From Gemmatimonadota bacterium (GTDB lineage Bacteria > Gemmatimonadota > Gemmatimonadetes > Longimicrobiales > Gaopeijiaceae), in the NCBI GenBank assembly GCA_029262115.1, contig JAJCZZ010000059.1:2501-66500 (forward strand): DNA of 64,000 bases, in the 5' to 3' direction. Within the stretch, counting starts at the first letter, position 1; each line of letters starts with the position of its first letter. A program made the translations under genes and the position numbers. Positions 7,620 to 16,172 of this stretch are shown piece by piece. The notes beneath the pieces are model-generated. The model was not told where the DNA came from. It searched no databases and was given only the letters and a program-made list of their open reading frames with translations.

Positions 7620-8103
7620 GACCCGCCAGGGAAATCGAGGGGGTGCCGGGCCAGCGGGAGCACCCCGAGGGGGACGTGTCCCCCGGCCAAGGGGAGCGCA
7701 GCGAAGGCCTCCGCACCATTCCCGCCGTCCACTACGCCCGTGCGTGTCGCCACAGGGCGAAACGCGGTCAGCCCGCTCATGCCTGGTGAGGCCATCAAGG
7801 TCGTTCCTTGCGTCCCATGTCGATCGTGGCGGCTCGTTGCACGTCGCGGGCTCCCGCGAAAGGCCAGGGGCGGTCTCCCCCGAGTCGATACGGTGCCCGT
7901 TGGAGATAGAGCCGTAGGGCGGACTTCGGGTTCCAGGTTGGCCCGAATCGTCGGGGCGCCTTCGACAGGCGCCGCGCCGAGAGCCGCCGTATCGGTCGCC
8001 CGTCCACGCAGAGGCCTTCGAGAACGTACGTGGAACGCGCACACCTGGACCATGGCTTCCCCGGCGGACCCGCGCCAACGCCCAATGATGACGCCAGTCG
8101 GTG
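7620..8103. other. gap without an intact gene; possible gene debris
   Basis: About 480 bases with no frame that has a signal, start site and convincing codon bias. One minus-strand frame over about 7610-7738 reads VVDGGNG...VPLGVLPLARH, faintly like the nucleotide-binding loop of diacylglycerol/YegS-type lipid kinases. This would fit a degraded remnant, but the match is weak. No tRNA, hairpin or promoter was recognised. Confidence 0.3.
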
Positions 8104-8146
8104 GCTCCCAAAGCAGGTGCGCTACCGAGCTGCGCCACGCCCCGTG
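8104..8146 (-). repeat. duplicated 5' half of tRNA-Pro
   Basis: Bases 8104-8146 are identical to 5415-5457: the anticodon loop, D-arm, 5' acceptor strand and 3 bases upstream of the tRNA. The T-arm and 3' acceptor strand are absent, so this is not a functional tRNA. It marks the right-hand limit of the accessory region; housekeeping genes start at 8196. Confidence 0.85.
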
Positions 8147-8195
8147 AGCGGCACGGTAATCCCGACCGCGCGCGGCTGGACGCGGCTAACTCGGA

Positions 8196-8513
8196 TCAGG
8201 CCTCGGGTTCCTCGTCCAGACGCCGCAGATACTCGAACGGATACAGCCCCGTCGAGTGGCCGTCGCTCCACATGAACTGGAGGGCGTAGCGGCCAATGTA
8301 GTGGATCGCGGTGGGGTACACGTTTTCGGATACCATCTCCGGGGTCAGCGTCCGGACGCCTGTCATTTCGTCGACGCAGCCGGCGCAGGGACACATCAGG
8401 CGAAGACGGCGCGGAAGAAATTCGGACTCGTGACCGTCCTCCCACAGGATGCGCAGGCGGGACCCGTCGGCCGTCGGGCCGATGTCGCTGGGTGTATGTC
8501 GTGGCGCGGCCAT
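8196..8513 (-). CDS. DUF971 (GBBH-like N-terminal domain) protein
   Basis: A 105-residue protein consisting of one domain of the DUF971 / gamma-butyrobetaine hydroxylase N-terminal type. It shows the usual order: LRILWEDGHESEF, then RLMCPCAGC with three Cys, and near the end ALQFMWSDGHSTGLYPFEYLR. The family binds a metal through Cys/His and also occurs fused to Mrp-type iron-sulfur carriers, so an iron-sulfur role is often proposed. Its ATG overlaps the rdgB stop (TGATG), so the two are coupled. It is the last gene of the long minus-strand run. Confidence 0.88.
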   Translation of the reverse strand: MAAPRHTPSDIGPTADGSRLRILWEDGHESEFLPRRLRLMCPCAGCVDEMTGVRTLTPEMVSENVYPTAIHYIGRYALQFMWSDGHSTGLYPFEYLRRLDEEPEA

Positions 8514-9145
8514 CAGGGCCGGCCCGCCACTGCTTCAGCCAACGCACGGAACGCCTTGCCGCGGTGGCTCCGGTCGTCCTTTTCAAAGGGACTCAGTTCG
8601 GCGAAGGTCTGTCCGGATTCCGGGTCGATGATATACGGATCGTACCCGAAGCCTCCGCTTCCCCTCGGTTCGAGCGTGACGACTCCCTCCGCTTCGCCCC
8701 GGACGACCAGCGGTTCGTGTTGGCCGTCGAGCAGCACCGCGACACAGACGTACCGTGCCGTTCGCTCGGCTGTCGGGACCCCTTCCAGCCGTTGGACCAG
8801 GCACCGGTTGTTGGCCTCGTCGACGGTGGGGAAGTTGGAGGGGTCCAGACCCTCGTCCACGGCGAACCGCTTGCTACGCACGCCCGGCGCGCCGCCGAGG
8901 GCGTCGACGACGAGACCGGAGTCGTCCACGACCACCCGGTCGCCGATCTTCGCGTGGAAGTGCCGCGCCTTCGACAGAGCGTTCTCTTCGAAGCTGTCGA
9001 ACGGTTCGAGGTCTTCCTCGACGGGGTCGTACTCGACCCCGGCCGCGTCCAGTCCGATCACTTCCCAGTCCACTCGCTCCGCTAATATACTGCGGATCTC
9101 TGCGAGTTTGTGCTCGCTTCGCGTTCCCACGACCAAGCGCGTCAC
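8513..9145 (-). CDS. rdgB: RdgB/HAM1 family non-canonical purine NTP pyrophosphatase
   Basis: A 210-residue enzyme that hydrolyses dITP, XTP and ITP to monophosphates, cleaning the nucleotide pool. N-terminal [10 protein letters not shown] is the family nucleotide-binding loop, [15 protein letters not shown] holds the conserved metal/catalytic Asp region (about residue 73), and [10 protein letters not shown] and HRGKAFRAL near the C-terminus are diagnostic. Length is typical. Its start overlaps the end of rph by 4 bases, and its stop overlaps the DUF971 start. The rph-rdgB pairing is common in bacteria. Confidence 0.95.
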   Translation of the reverse strand: MTRLVVGTRSEHKLAEIRSILAERVDWEVIGLDAAGVEYDPVEEDLEPFDSFEENALSKARHFHAKIGDRVVVDDSGLVVDALGGAPGVRSKRFAVDEGLDPSNFPTVDEANNRCLVQRLEGVPTAERTARYVCVAVLLDGQHEPLVVRGEAEGVVTLEPRGSGGFGYDPYIIDPESGQTFAELSPFEKDDRSHRGKAFRALAEAVAGRP

Positions 9146-9861
9146 GAGAGGCCCAGGGCCTCGGCTTGCTGCCCGAGAAGCGTCTCGATTCCGGACATGG
9201 CCAGATCGAGCATCCGATCGAGTTCCGCGCGCTGAAAGGGATCACCCTCGGCGGTGCCCTGAACCTCCACCAGGCCGCCCCCCTCGGTCGCGACGACGTT
9301 CATGTCGACCTGCGCGGACGAATCTTCCGCGTAGTCGAGGTCGAGGCACGGCCGTCCGTCGACGATCCCGACGCTGATGGCCGCGACTCGCTTCGTGACC
9401 GGGTTCGTCTCGCAGCGGCCCTCCCCCACCAACCATACTCCCGCCAGCGAAAGCGCCACACATGCCCCGGTAATCGAGGCCGTGCGGGTTCCGCCGTCCG
9501 CCTGGATCACGTCGCAGTCGATGGTCACCGTGTTGGGACCGAGCGCGGCCATGTCCGTGACGGACCGGAGCGAGCGACCAATCAACCGTTGGATTTCCTG
9601 GGTGCGGCCCTTGGGACCATTCCGCTCCCGTCCCGAGCGCGTGTGGGTGGCTCGCGGCAGCATCGCGTACTCGGCGGTCACCCACCCCTCGCCGCTCCGC
9701 TCGCGCCATCGCGGGACACCGGCCACCACGGACGCCGTGCACAGGACGCGGGTTTGCCCTGCGGAGATGAGGCAGGAGCCCTCCGCGTAGGGAGAAACCC
9801 CGAGTTCGATCGATACCGGGCGAAGCTGGTCGTCACTCCGACCGTCGGCTCTATCTGTCAT
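9142..9861 (-). CDS. rph: ribonuclease PH
   Basis: A 239-residue phosphorolytic 3'-5' exoribonuclease that trims tRNA 3' ends. Family landmarks are present in order: [25 protein letters not shown] at the N-terminus, [11 protein letters not shown] (about 70, phosphate and RNA binding Arg), the IGRSLR motif, [20 protein letters not shown], and [22 protein letters not shown]. Length matches the family. It overlaps rfaE2 upstream (11 bases) and rdgB downstream (4 bases), which implies one transcript. Confidence 0.96.
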   Translation of the reverse strand: MTDRADGRSDDQLRPVSIELGVSPYAEGSCLISAGQTRVLCTASVVAGVPRWRERSGEGWVTAEYAMLPRATHTRSGRERNGPKGRTQEIQRLIGRSLRSVTDMAALGPNTVTIDCDVIQADGGTRTASITGACVALSLAGVWLVGEGRCETNPVTKRVAAISVGIVDGRPCLDLDYAEDSSAQVDMNVVATEGGGLVEVQGTAEGDPFQRAELDRMLDLAMSGIETLLGQQAEALGLS

Positions 9862-10429
9862 GCGATCCCTCTTCGATAGTTCGAATTCGATGCAGCAGCG
9901 ATGTCGTCGAATACCCTTCCACGAACGGAAGCACCTCCACGCGGCCCCCGAATGCCTCCACTTCCGCGCGCCCGGCTACGTCTTCGATTCGGTAGTCGCC
10001 ACCCTTCACAAGTATGTCGGGAAGCAGCTCCGCAACGAGTGCGGCCGGGGTGTCCTCGTCGAACAAGCACACGGCGTCCACGGTGCGCAACGCGGCCAGC
10101 ATCGCCGCGCGGTCGAACTCCCGGTTGATCGGCCGATCCTTGCCCTTTCCGAGCCGCCGCGCGGAGGCATCGGAGTTGACCGCGACGACGAGCCGATTGC
10201 CGAGCCGACGAGCCCTCTCCAGGTAGTCGACATGCCCGACGTGCAGGAGATCGAACACCCCGTTCGTGAACACGAGGACGTCGTCCCGTGGTCGACCGTG
10301 CCGTGCGACGAGCAGTTCCCGGGTTAGAAGTTTCTCGTGATACCCGCCTGGCGGCGCGGCGGCAGCGCTCAACGTTCCCGCCGGCCGGGCGCCGTCACCG
10401 GGCCAGGTAGAACGTGATGTACCCGACAA
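9851..10429 (-). CDS. rfaE2: D-glycero-beta-D-manno-heptose 1-phosphate adenylyltransferase
   Basis: A cytidylyltransferase-fold enzyme making ADP-heptose for the LPS inner core. The HxGH-type signature is clear ([16 protein letters not shown]), as are [20 protein letters not shown] and DILVKGGDY. As listed (ATG 10429) it is 192 residues and overlaps the antiporter gene by 35 bases. A TTG at 10372 would remove about 19 residues and the overlap and may be the true start. The kinase half, rfaE1, is a separate gene at 31200-32228, so the HldE functions are split here. It lies at the end of the Mrp run. Confidence 0.9.
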   Translation of the reverse strand: MSGTSRSTWPGDGARPAGTLSAAAAPPGGYHEKLLTRELLVARHGRPRDDVLVFTNGVFDLLHVGHVDYLERARRLGNRLVVAVNSDASARRLGKGKDRPINREFDRAAMLAALRTVDAVCLFDEDTPAALVAELLPDILVKGGDYRIEDVAGRAEVEAFGGRVEVLPFVEGYSTTSLLHRIRTIEEGSHDR

Positions 10430-12107
10430 GGAGAATCGCCACCCACAGGAGCATGCTCCCGGTCGGCCACGTGCGTGCGAGCAGGCCCTCTCCGGCGTGG
10501 TCGCGGGACCCGACGGCGATGACCCGGCGCGCCGCGGACACGGCCGTCCCTCTCACCGCACCGTCGATGCGACTCACGAGCGAGCCGACCCCTCCCACAA
10601 TGCGCGGGGCCACCCAGCGGTAGAGCCACTCGACGTCGATGTTGATCGAACGCAACTCCGCGGGATAGATGTGGAACTTCTGAAGGCCGACGAAAGCCAA
10701 CGCGCCAAAAAAGAGCAGTTGTGTCTGGGTCAGCACGTGCGTCACGTCGTACGGGTGATACCCTCCCTCGAACGGGAGAATCCGGTAGAGGGTCTGCTCG
10801 GGGAAGGTCCCGATGACGATGCAGAGCACGGCCGATATCCCCATGGCCACCAGCATGTTCTTCGGCGGATCGGTCGTACGGATTCCCGAGTCGTGTCCGT
10901 AGAACGCGAAGAACGGGATCTTGATGCCGGCATGGTGGAAGACGCCCGCAGCCGCGAACAAGAGGACCAGCCAGACGATGGAATGACCTTCTTCGAGGGC
11001 GGCAGCCATCACCATCGACTTCGACGCGAAGCCGCTGAAGAGGGGGAAGGCGGAGATCGAGGCGGCCCCGACGATGCAGAACGCCGCGGTCCACGGCATC
11101 GTCTTGTACAACCCACCGAGGTCCGATCCATTGATACGCCCGGTCTGTCGGAGCACCGACCCCATCGTCATGAACAGGAGACCTTTGAAGATGACGTCGT
11201 TGAAAGCGTGGGCTACGGCGCCGTTCACGCCCAGGGCGGTACCCAACCCAATACCGGTGACCATGAAGCCGATCTGGTTGATCATGCTGTAGCCCAGCAC
11301 GCGGCGCAGGTCGTTCTCGATGACGGCGTAGAAGATCGGGAAGGCCGTCATGACGGCACCGATGTACACCAGCATCTCCGTGCCGGCGTACCCCCGTGCG
11401 AGCCCGTAAATGGCCACCTTGGTCGTGAATGCGCTCAGGAAGACGGCGCCGGTCGCGGTGCTCTCGGGATAGGAGTCCGTCAGCCAGTTGTGCGCCAGCG
11501 GGAAGGCCGCCTTGATGCCGAAGGAAATCAAGATCAGCCAGGCCCCGAGCGACCCGTCCAGGCCGATGTTGCCGAACTCGATCGAACCGGTCTCCTGCGC
11601 GCGGATGATCGCGCCGGACAGGAGGAGCACACCCGACAGCACGTGGATGACCAGGTATCGGAAGCCCGTGCGGTACGACCGTTCGGTGCCGCGCGCCCAG
11701 ATCAGGAAGACCGAGGTGAACGCGAGCAGCTCCCAGAACACGAACATCGTGATCAGGTCACCGGCGAAGACCGCTCCCAGCGCGCTCCCCGCATACAGAA
11801 GCGCCGAGGAGTGCTGGAGGGTCGCGCCTTCCTCGTCCGTGAGGTGGAGCGCGAACAGATTCCCGATGAATGCGGCGAGGTGGAACAGGTAGCCGAAGAG
11901 AAGGCTCAGCCCATCGGGACGGAACAGCGTAAGCGTCTGCCCCGCGACCTCGTACTGGAACCTCGCCCCGTGCTCGACACCGATGAGGTTGAGGCCGCCG
12001 AGAATCGGCACCGCCAGCATGATGCTCTTGCGGAGCGTGCCCCTCGTGACCGCCGCGAGGACGCCCCCGACGAACAGCAGAATGAACGGAGGGAGGTCAA
12101 TCCACAT
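10395..12107 (-). CDS. Mrp-type Na+/H+ antiporter D-like subunit (third, 570 residues)
   Basis: A polytopic protein of the NuoL/M/N-MrpA/D family, with about 14 hydrophobic helices. The family core runs from FRPDGLSLLFGYLF through FWELLAF (conserved Glu) and SFGIKAAFPLAHNW (Lys) to the NDVIFKGLLF region. A soluble segment (about 475-530) precedes a final helix, a tail not seen in the shorter D subunits. It is one of three such subunits in this cluster and should form part of the proton/sodium path. It overlaps the small gene upstream by 11 bases. It cannot be assigned as MrpA because the C-terminal MrpA domain is a separate gene. Confidence 0.85.
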   Translation of the reverse strand: MWIDLPPFILLFVGGVLAAVTRGTLRKSIMLAVPILGGLNLIGVEHGARFQYEVAGQTLTLFRPDGLSLLFGYLFHLAAFIGNLFALHLTDEEGATLQHSSALLYAGSALGAVFAGDLITMFVFWELLAFTSVFLIWARGTERSYRTGFRYLVIHVLSGVLLLSGAIIRAQETGSIEFGNIGLDGSLGAWLILISFGIKAAFPLAHNWLTDSYPESTATGAVFLSAFTTKVAIYGLARGYAGTEMLVYIGAVMTAFPIFYAVIENDLRRVLGYSMINQIGFMVTGIGLGTALGVNGAVAHAFNDVIFKGLLFMTMGSVLRQTGRINGSDLGGLYKTMPWTAAFCIVGAASISAFPLFSGFASKSMVMAAALEEGHSIVWLVLLFAAAGVFHHAGIKIPFFAFYGHDSGIRTTDPPKNMLVAMGISAVLCIVIGTFPEQTLYRILPFEGGYHPYDVTHVLTQTQLLFFGALAFVGLQKFHIYPAELRSINIDVEWLYRWVAPRIVGGVGSLVSRIDGAVRGTAVSAARRVIAVGSRDHAGEGLLARTWPTGSMLLWVAILLVGYITFYLAR

Positions 12108-12438
12108 CGTAGTAGTCCTCCGACCGCATCAGCACGCGCCGCATCTGCTTCGCGATGACAACAAGCATCCAACACGCCGCAAAGCCGTACCACGCGTGGA
12201 AGCCGAAAATCGCTTCCCACGGGTGATACTCGTGTCGGTCGACGACCAGTTCGAGGAGGACCAGCACCGCGCACGCGATGTAGAACCCGATCAGGAGCTT
12301 CCGGACATTGGCGGGGTCGTCCCAGATGCGCGGACGCTCGGCCGCCGGATGCGACCACCACGCGTACGGCCCGAGCGGAGGACCTTCGGGTCGGCTCCCG
12401 TCCATCCGGTCCGGATGGAGACTCTCGTCGTGACTCAT
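12097..12438 (-). CDS. small two-helix membrane protein in the Mrp cluster
   Basis: A 113-residue protein with a polar, Pro-rich N-terminus (1-45), then two membrane helices (about 48-65 and 76-95) and a charged tail ending EDYYDVD. The helix-joining loop carries DRHEYHPWEAIFGFHAWYGF, rich in His, Trp and aromatic residues. Its start overlaps the upstream D-like gene by 4 bases and its end overlaps the next by 11, so it is translated as part of the antiporter operon. No named Mrp subunit matches, so it may be an extra accessory subunit. Confidence 0.75.
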   Translation of the reverse strand: MSHDESLHPDRMDGSRPEGPPLGPYAWWSHPAAERPRIWDDPANVRKLLIGFYIACAVLVLLELVVDRHEYHPWEAIFGFHAWYGFAACWMLVVIAKQMRRVLMRSEDYYDVD

Positions 12439-13901
12439 GGGGTCACCAGTAGGGTCATGAGCTCGTGGAACGGCCCGGGATTCACGAAGAGGGCAACGGT
12501 CGCGGTCGCGGTGATTCCGATGGCGATCAGGACCGGAAGGGGCGCCTCGTGCACGTCGTCTGGACGGCGGCTATCCGGAGGCGGTGGGCTGAAGAACGCC
12601 CGGATCGGCACTTCCAGAAGGTACACGAGGCCCAGAAGGGAACTGACCATCAGCACGGCGAGCAGCCCCACCTGGCCGGCCTCCATCGTGCCCATCCCCA
12701 GGTACCACTTGCTCCACGACCCACCCGCCGGCGGAACGCCGATGATGCTGAGCGAACCGATGAAGAAGGCACCGAAGGTGAATGGCATCGTGCGGCCCAG
12801 CCCGTGCATACGGGAGATCTTTTTTTCGTGCGCCGCGACCATGATGGCGCCGGCCGCGAAGAAGAGCGTGATCTTTCCGAACGCGTGCATGGCGATGTGC
12901 ATTCCACCGCCTATGATGCCGTAGGCGTTGGCGAGCATCGCACCAAGCACGATGTAGCTGAGTTGGCTGATGGTCGAGTACGCGAGCCGGGCCTTCAGAT
13001 TGTCCTTCGTGAAGGCCACCAACGAACCGATCAGGATGGTGGCCGCGGCCGTCCAGGCCAGCCACGGCGTCACAGCCAGCTCCCCCATCAAGTCGAGGCC
13101 GAAGACGTACACCGCGACCTTCAACACCGTGAACACGCCGGCCTTCACCACGGCCACCGCGTGGAGGAGCGCGGACACCGGCGTCGGGGCGACCATCGCG
13201 GCCGGGAGCCACCGGTGAAAGGGCATGACGGCCGCCTTGCCGACCCCGAAGACGAACAGCACGAGCAACACGTTCAACACCAGGGGCGACGCCGTTCCCT
13301 CGAGGAAGCCGCCCCGCACGAAGTCCACGGTGCCTGCGACCTGCCAGGCCCAGATGATCGCGAGCAACTGAAACGCGATGGACGTCGTGAGCAGGATCCC
13401 CAGGTAGATGCGCCCCGCGTTGCGGGCTTCCTCAGTCTGGTGGTGGGTGACCAGCGGGAACGTGCAGAGCGTCAGGACCTCGTAGAACGCGAACAGCGTG
13501 AAGAGGTTGGCGCTGAACGCCACGCCCATCGCGGCCCCGATGGAGATCGCGAAGAAGGTGAAGAAGCGGGTCTGGTTCTCCTCGTGGTGCCCCCGCATGT
13601 ACCCGACCGCGTACAAGGTCGTGACCGGCCACAGAAACGACGCCACCAGCGCGAACAGGACGCCCAGCGGCTCGATATGCAGCGCCAGGTCGACACCGGG
13701 GACGACCTCGATCAGGGAGTAGCGAACGACCTCTCCCGAGCGGACAACGTCCATCAGCGAGTAGATCATCGCGAACAGAGCCGTTCCGGTCGCGATCGGC
13801 ACGGCTTCGCGAAGGTTCGGCCACCGACCCAGGAAGAGGACCAAACCCGCGGCGAGCACCGGGAGCAGAACCGCCGCGAGAATCACGGTGACCGGACTCA
13901 T
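12435..13901 (-). CDS. Mrp-type Na+/H+ antiporter D-like subunit (second, 488 residues)
   Basis: A NuoL/M/N-type proton-translocating membrane subunit with about 14 helices. Family features include FYEVLTLCTFPLV (conserved Glu in a mid-protein helix), GVGKAAVMPFHRWLPAAMVAPTPVSALLHAVAVVKAG (the classic antiporter signature with Lys and His) and KDNLKARLAYSTISQLSY. The ATG at 13901 overlaps the previous stop by 4 bases (ATGA). Upstream codons in this frame are not protein-like, so the short start is right. It is paired with two other D-type subunits in the operon. Confidence 0.9.
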   Translation of the reverse strand: MSPVTVILAAVLLPVLAAGLVLFLGRWPNLREAVPIATGTALFAMIYSLMDVVRSGEVVRYSLIEVVPGVDLALHIEPLGVLFALVASFLWPVTTLYAVGYMRGHHEENQTRFFTFFAISIGAAMGVAFSANLFTLFAFYEVLTLCTFPLVTHHQTEEARNAGRIYLGILLTTSIAFQLLAIIWAWQVAGTVDFVRGGFLEGTASPLVLNVLLVLFVFGVGKAAVMPFHRWLPAAMVAPTPVSALLHAVAVVKAGVFTVLKVAVYVFGLDLMGELAVTPWLAWTAAATILIGSLVAFTKDNLKARLAYSTISQLSYIVLGAMLANAYGIIGGGMHIAMHAFGKITLFFAAGAIMVAAHEKKISRMHGLGRTMPFTFGAFFIGSLSIIGVPPAGGSWSKWYLGMGTMEAGQVGLLAVLMVSSLLGLVYLLEVPIRAFFSPPPPDSRRPDDVHEAPLPVLIAIGITATATVALFVNPGPFHELMTLLVTP

Positions 13902-15373
13902 GACGTCACTCCCATGAGAATCTCGGCCGCCCGCGTCGCCACTTCCGTCGTAAGCCCGGCATTCACGCCGAAGTAGACGTTGGCCGCGACCAACACCCAC
14001 AGGGGGATCAGCATCGCGAGCGGTGCCTCGGCCACCCCGTCCCCGTCCGGCGCCGGAGACAGGTAGGCCACTTCGACCACCCTCCAGATATAGATGACGG
14101 CCATGAGAGACCCGACCATCACGAGCGCGGCCACCCACCAGAGTCCAGCGGCCAGCGCGGCCTGAACCAGGTACCACTTGCTGATGAAGCCCACGGTGAG
14201 CGGCACACCGATGATGCTCAGCCCGCCGACGACGAAGGCTGCCATGGTCCAGGGCATCTTCTTGCCGAGACCCGCCATGGCGTCGATACGCACGGAGCCG
14301 ACCCGGTACATGACACACCCCATTGCCATGAACAGGGCGCCCTTCATCAGGGCGTGATTGAACAGATGCAGGAGTCCCGCTGTCAGACCCGCAACGGATG
14401 CGAGGCTGACGCCGAGGATCATGTACCCGATCTGGGCCACCGACGAGTACGCAAGCAGTCGCTTCACGTTCTGCTGGTGGATGGCGACGAGCGACGTCGA
14501 CAGGATGGCCACCAGAGCCAGCGGCAACAGGATCAAATCGACCTGCATGACGTCGAACGCGAACGCCGCCCCGAACACCGTGAAGAAGAAGCGGAGCATC
14601 ATGTACACCGCGACCTTCGTGGCCGTGGCCGCGATGAACGCGGTGACGGCGGACGGCGCGAACGTGTAGGCGTTCGGTAACCACAGGTGGAGCGGGAACA
14701 GCGCCAGCTTCAGGCTGAAGCCGACCGTGAGGAACGCGAACGCCACCGGGATGGCCCGCGTGTCCATGACTGCGGGGAGCCGCTCGGACAGATCCATCAT
14801 GTTCAGCGTGCCCGTCATGATGTACATCAGCCCGATGCCGATCACGATGAACGTGGCGCCGATCGAACCCATGATCAGGTACTGATACGCCGACGTGAGG
14901 GCCCTACGGTCCTGCCCCAGGGAGATCAGCGCGTAAGCCGACAACGACGAGATCTCGAGAAAGACGAAGACGTTGAACACGTCCCCGGTCACGGAGATGC
15001 CCAGAAGCCCCGTCAGACACAGAATCCACGCCGAGTAGAACAGGGACACCCGGTCCGACTCGACTTCCCGTCGCACGCTCTGATACGCGTACGGAGTGGC
15101 CACCGACGCGATCGCGGCCACGATCAGGATCACCCAGGCGTTGACGGCATCGACGCGGTATTCGATCCCGTACGGAGCGGGCCACCCGCCGAGGGCATAC
15201 GAGATGACCTCCCCGCCCCTGACCCGGCTGAGCAGTCCCCAGGCGGCGTACAGCGCCCACCAACTGGCCCCGCACGCGATGAGCCACGACAGCCGCACGC
15301 TACGGATCAGGGCCGCGATCGGAGCGGCGATGAGGGGCACCACCACCAGAAGCACCGGAAGGTGATCGCTCAC
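13898..15373 (-). CDS. mrpD: Na+/H+ antiporter subunit D (MrpD)
   Basis: A 491-residue polytopic protein. VFVFLEISSLSAYALI contains the conserved helix-5 Glu; FSLKLALFPLHLWLPNAYTFAPSAVTAFIAATATKVAVY carries the conserved Lys residues of the discontinuous helix region; LAYSSVAQIGY follows. Of the three D-type subunits this is closest in order to classical MrpD, directly after MrpC. The GTG start at 15373 overlaps the mrpC stop by 4 bases. It forms the complex with MrpA-C-like, B, C, E, F and G subunits at the inner membrane. Confidence 0.92.
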   Translation of the reverse strand: MSDHLPVLLVVVPLIAAPIAALIRSVRLSWLIACGASWWALYAAWGLLSRVRGGEVISYALGGWPAPYGIEYRVDAVNAWVILIVAAIASVATPYAYQSVRREVESDRVSLFYSAWILCLTGLLGISVTGDVFNVFVFLEISSLSAYALISLGQDRRALTSAYQYLIMGSIGATFIVIGIGLMYIMTGTLNMMDLSERLPAVMDTRAIPVAFAFLTVGFSLKLALFPLHLWLPNAYTFAPSAVTAFIAATATKVAVYMMLRFFFTVFGAAFAFDVMQVDLILLPLALVAILSTSLVAIHQQNVKRLLAYSSVAQIGYMILGVSLASVAGLTAGLLHLFNHALMKGALFMAMGCVMYRVGSVRIDAMAGLGKKMPWTMAAFVVGGLSIIGVPLTVGFISKWYLVQAALAAGLWWVAALVMVGSLMAVIYIWRVVEVAYLSPAPDGDGVAEAPLAMLIPLWVLVAANVYFGVNAGLTTEVATRAAEILMGVTS

Positions 15374-15750
15374 AGCGACTCGTCCCGGTTGTGGATGACT
15401 TCTTCTTCGACGGTACCGTACGCCTCGTTGATTCGCACCACGAGCGAGAGCCCGAGCGCCGTGGTCGCGATTCCGACCACGATAGCCGTGAGGATCAGGA
15501 CGTGCGGAAGCGGATTCGAATAGAGGACGTGGCTTGCGGCTTCGGCGGCCTCACCATGGTCGTCGATCAGAATCGGAGCGGTGCCCCCTGTGATCTTCCC
15601 GGCGGAGATGTACAGGATGAAGACCGACGTCTGGAACAAGCTGAGTCCGATCAGCTTCTTCACGAGATTCCCGCGGCTGATGACGGTATAGAAGCCCATC
15701 ATCATCAGGACGATGACGATCCAGTAGTTGAAGTGCCCGAGGATGTTCAA
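15370..15750 (-). CDS. mrpC: Na+/H+ antiporter subunit C (MrpC, NuoK-like)
   Basis: A 126-residue, three-helix protein homologous to NuoK. It shows GNLVKKLIGLSLFQTSVFILYISAG and PLPHVLILTAIVVGIATTALGLSLVVRI, the characteristic final helix pair. A polar insertion (about 60-85) separates helices 2 and 3. It begins with TTG at 15750, overlapping the mrpB stop by 4 bases. It stays within the operon's usual C-D order. Confidence 0.93.
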   Translation of the reverse strand: MNILGHFNYWIVIVLMMMGFYTVISRGNLVKKLIGLSLFQTSVFILYISAGKITGGTAPILIDDHGEAAEAASHVLYSNPLPHVLILTAIVVGIATTALGLSLVVRINEAYGTVEEEVIHNRDESL

Positions 15751-16172
15751 CCGTCCAGACTCCGTCGACCAGCGAAGGCGTAGAACATTCCGAGCATCAC
15801 CCCGAACACGGTGATGAGCACGCCCAACTCGACCAGCAGGATCCCGTAGTGCTGCCCATGCTCCGGGTCGTGCGCGAGAACGTTGTAGTTCAGGTATTCG
15901 GAACCGAGGGCCATGGTCACCACACCGACACCGGCGTACAACAGGACTCCGGCCGCGCCGCAGGCCAGGGTGACCCAGGGGGGCATGACCTGGACGGTCC
16001 TGCGCAAGCCGAAGACCAGCGCATAGAGCACGAAGCCGGCGGCGAAGATGACGCCCGCCTGGAAGCCGCCACCCGGCCCGTAGTCGCCGTGGAACTGAAC
16101 ATAGAGCGCGAAGACGAGAATGAACGGAATGAGCGTCTTCGCCGCCAAGCGAAGGATGATCTGATCATCCAT
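15747..16172 (-). CDS. mrpB: Na+/H+ antiporter subunit B (MrpB / MnhB domain)
   Basis: A 141-residue, four-helix MnhB-domain protein. It has the family motif YVQFHGDYGPGGGFQAGVIFAAGFVLYALVFG (residues about 24-54) and a final ELGVLITVFGVMLGMFYAF helix. The ATG at 16172 overlaps the end of the MrpA-C-like gene by 8 bases. As a standalone gene, with the MrpA C-terminal region also standalone, it shows that the large MrpA of Bacillus-type clusters is split here. Confidence 0.93.
   Translation of the reverse strand: MDDQIILRLAAKTLIPFILVFALYVQFHGDYGPGGGFQAGVIFAAGFVLYALVFGLRRTVQVMPPWVTLACGAAGVLLYAGVGVVTMALGSEYLNYNVLAHDPEHGQHYGILLVELGVLITVFGVMLGMFYAFAGRRSLDG

Larger units (their letters stand above)
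5427..8146. mobile_element. second segment flanked by tRNA-Pro 5'-half repeats
   Basis: The segment between intact tRNA-Pro and the 43-base copy of its 5' half at 8104-8146 has the repeat structure of an insertion that replaced the 5' half of the tRNA. It carries a TauE/SafE transporter, an unknown 286-residue gene, one MITE-like repeat and about 480 bases of possible gene debris, but no integrase. It could be a decayed element mobilised by the neighbouring integrase, or the product of a tandem duplication. This is inferred from the repeats alone. Confidence 0.4.

Noticed and set aside
7620-8138. N-terminal extension of the 286-residue unknown protein
   Set aside because: The extension reads through the tRNA-Pro repeat and has no coding bias or homology-like pattern.
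8104-8146. Second tRNA-Pro gene
   Set aside because: Only the 5' half is present; T-arm and 3' acceptor strand are missing, so it cannot fold as a tRNA.
13902-14684. Long N-terminal extension of the second D-type subunit
   Set aside because: The upstream in-frame sequence is basic, low-quality and antisense to mrpD in another frame; the ATG at 13901 fits the operon overlap pattern.
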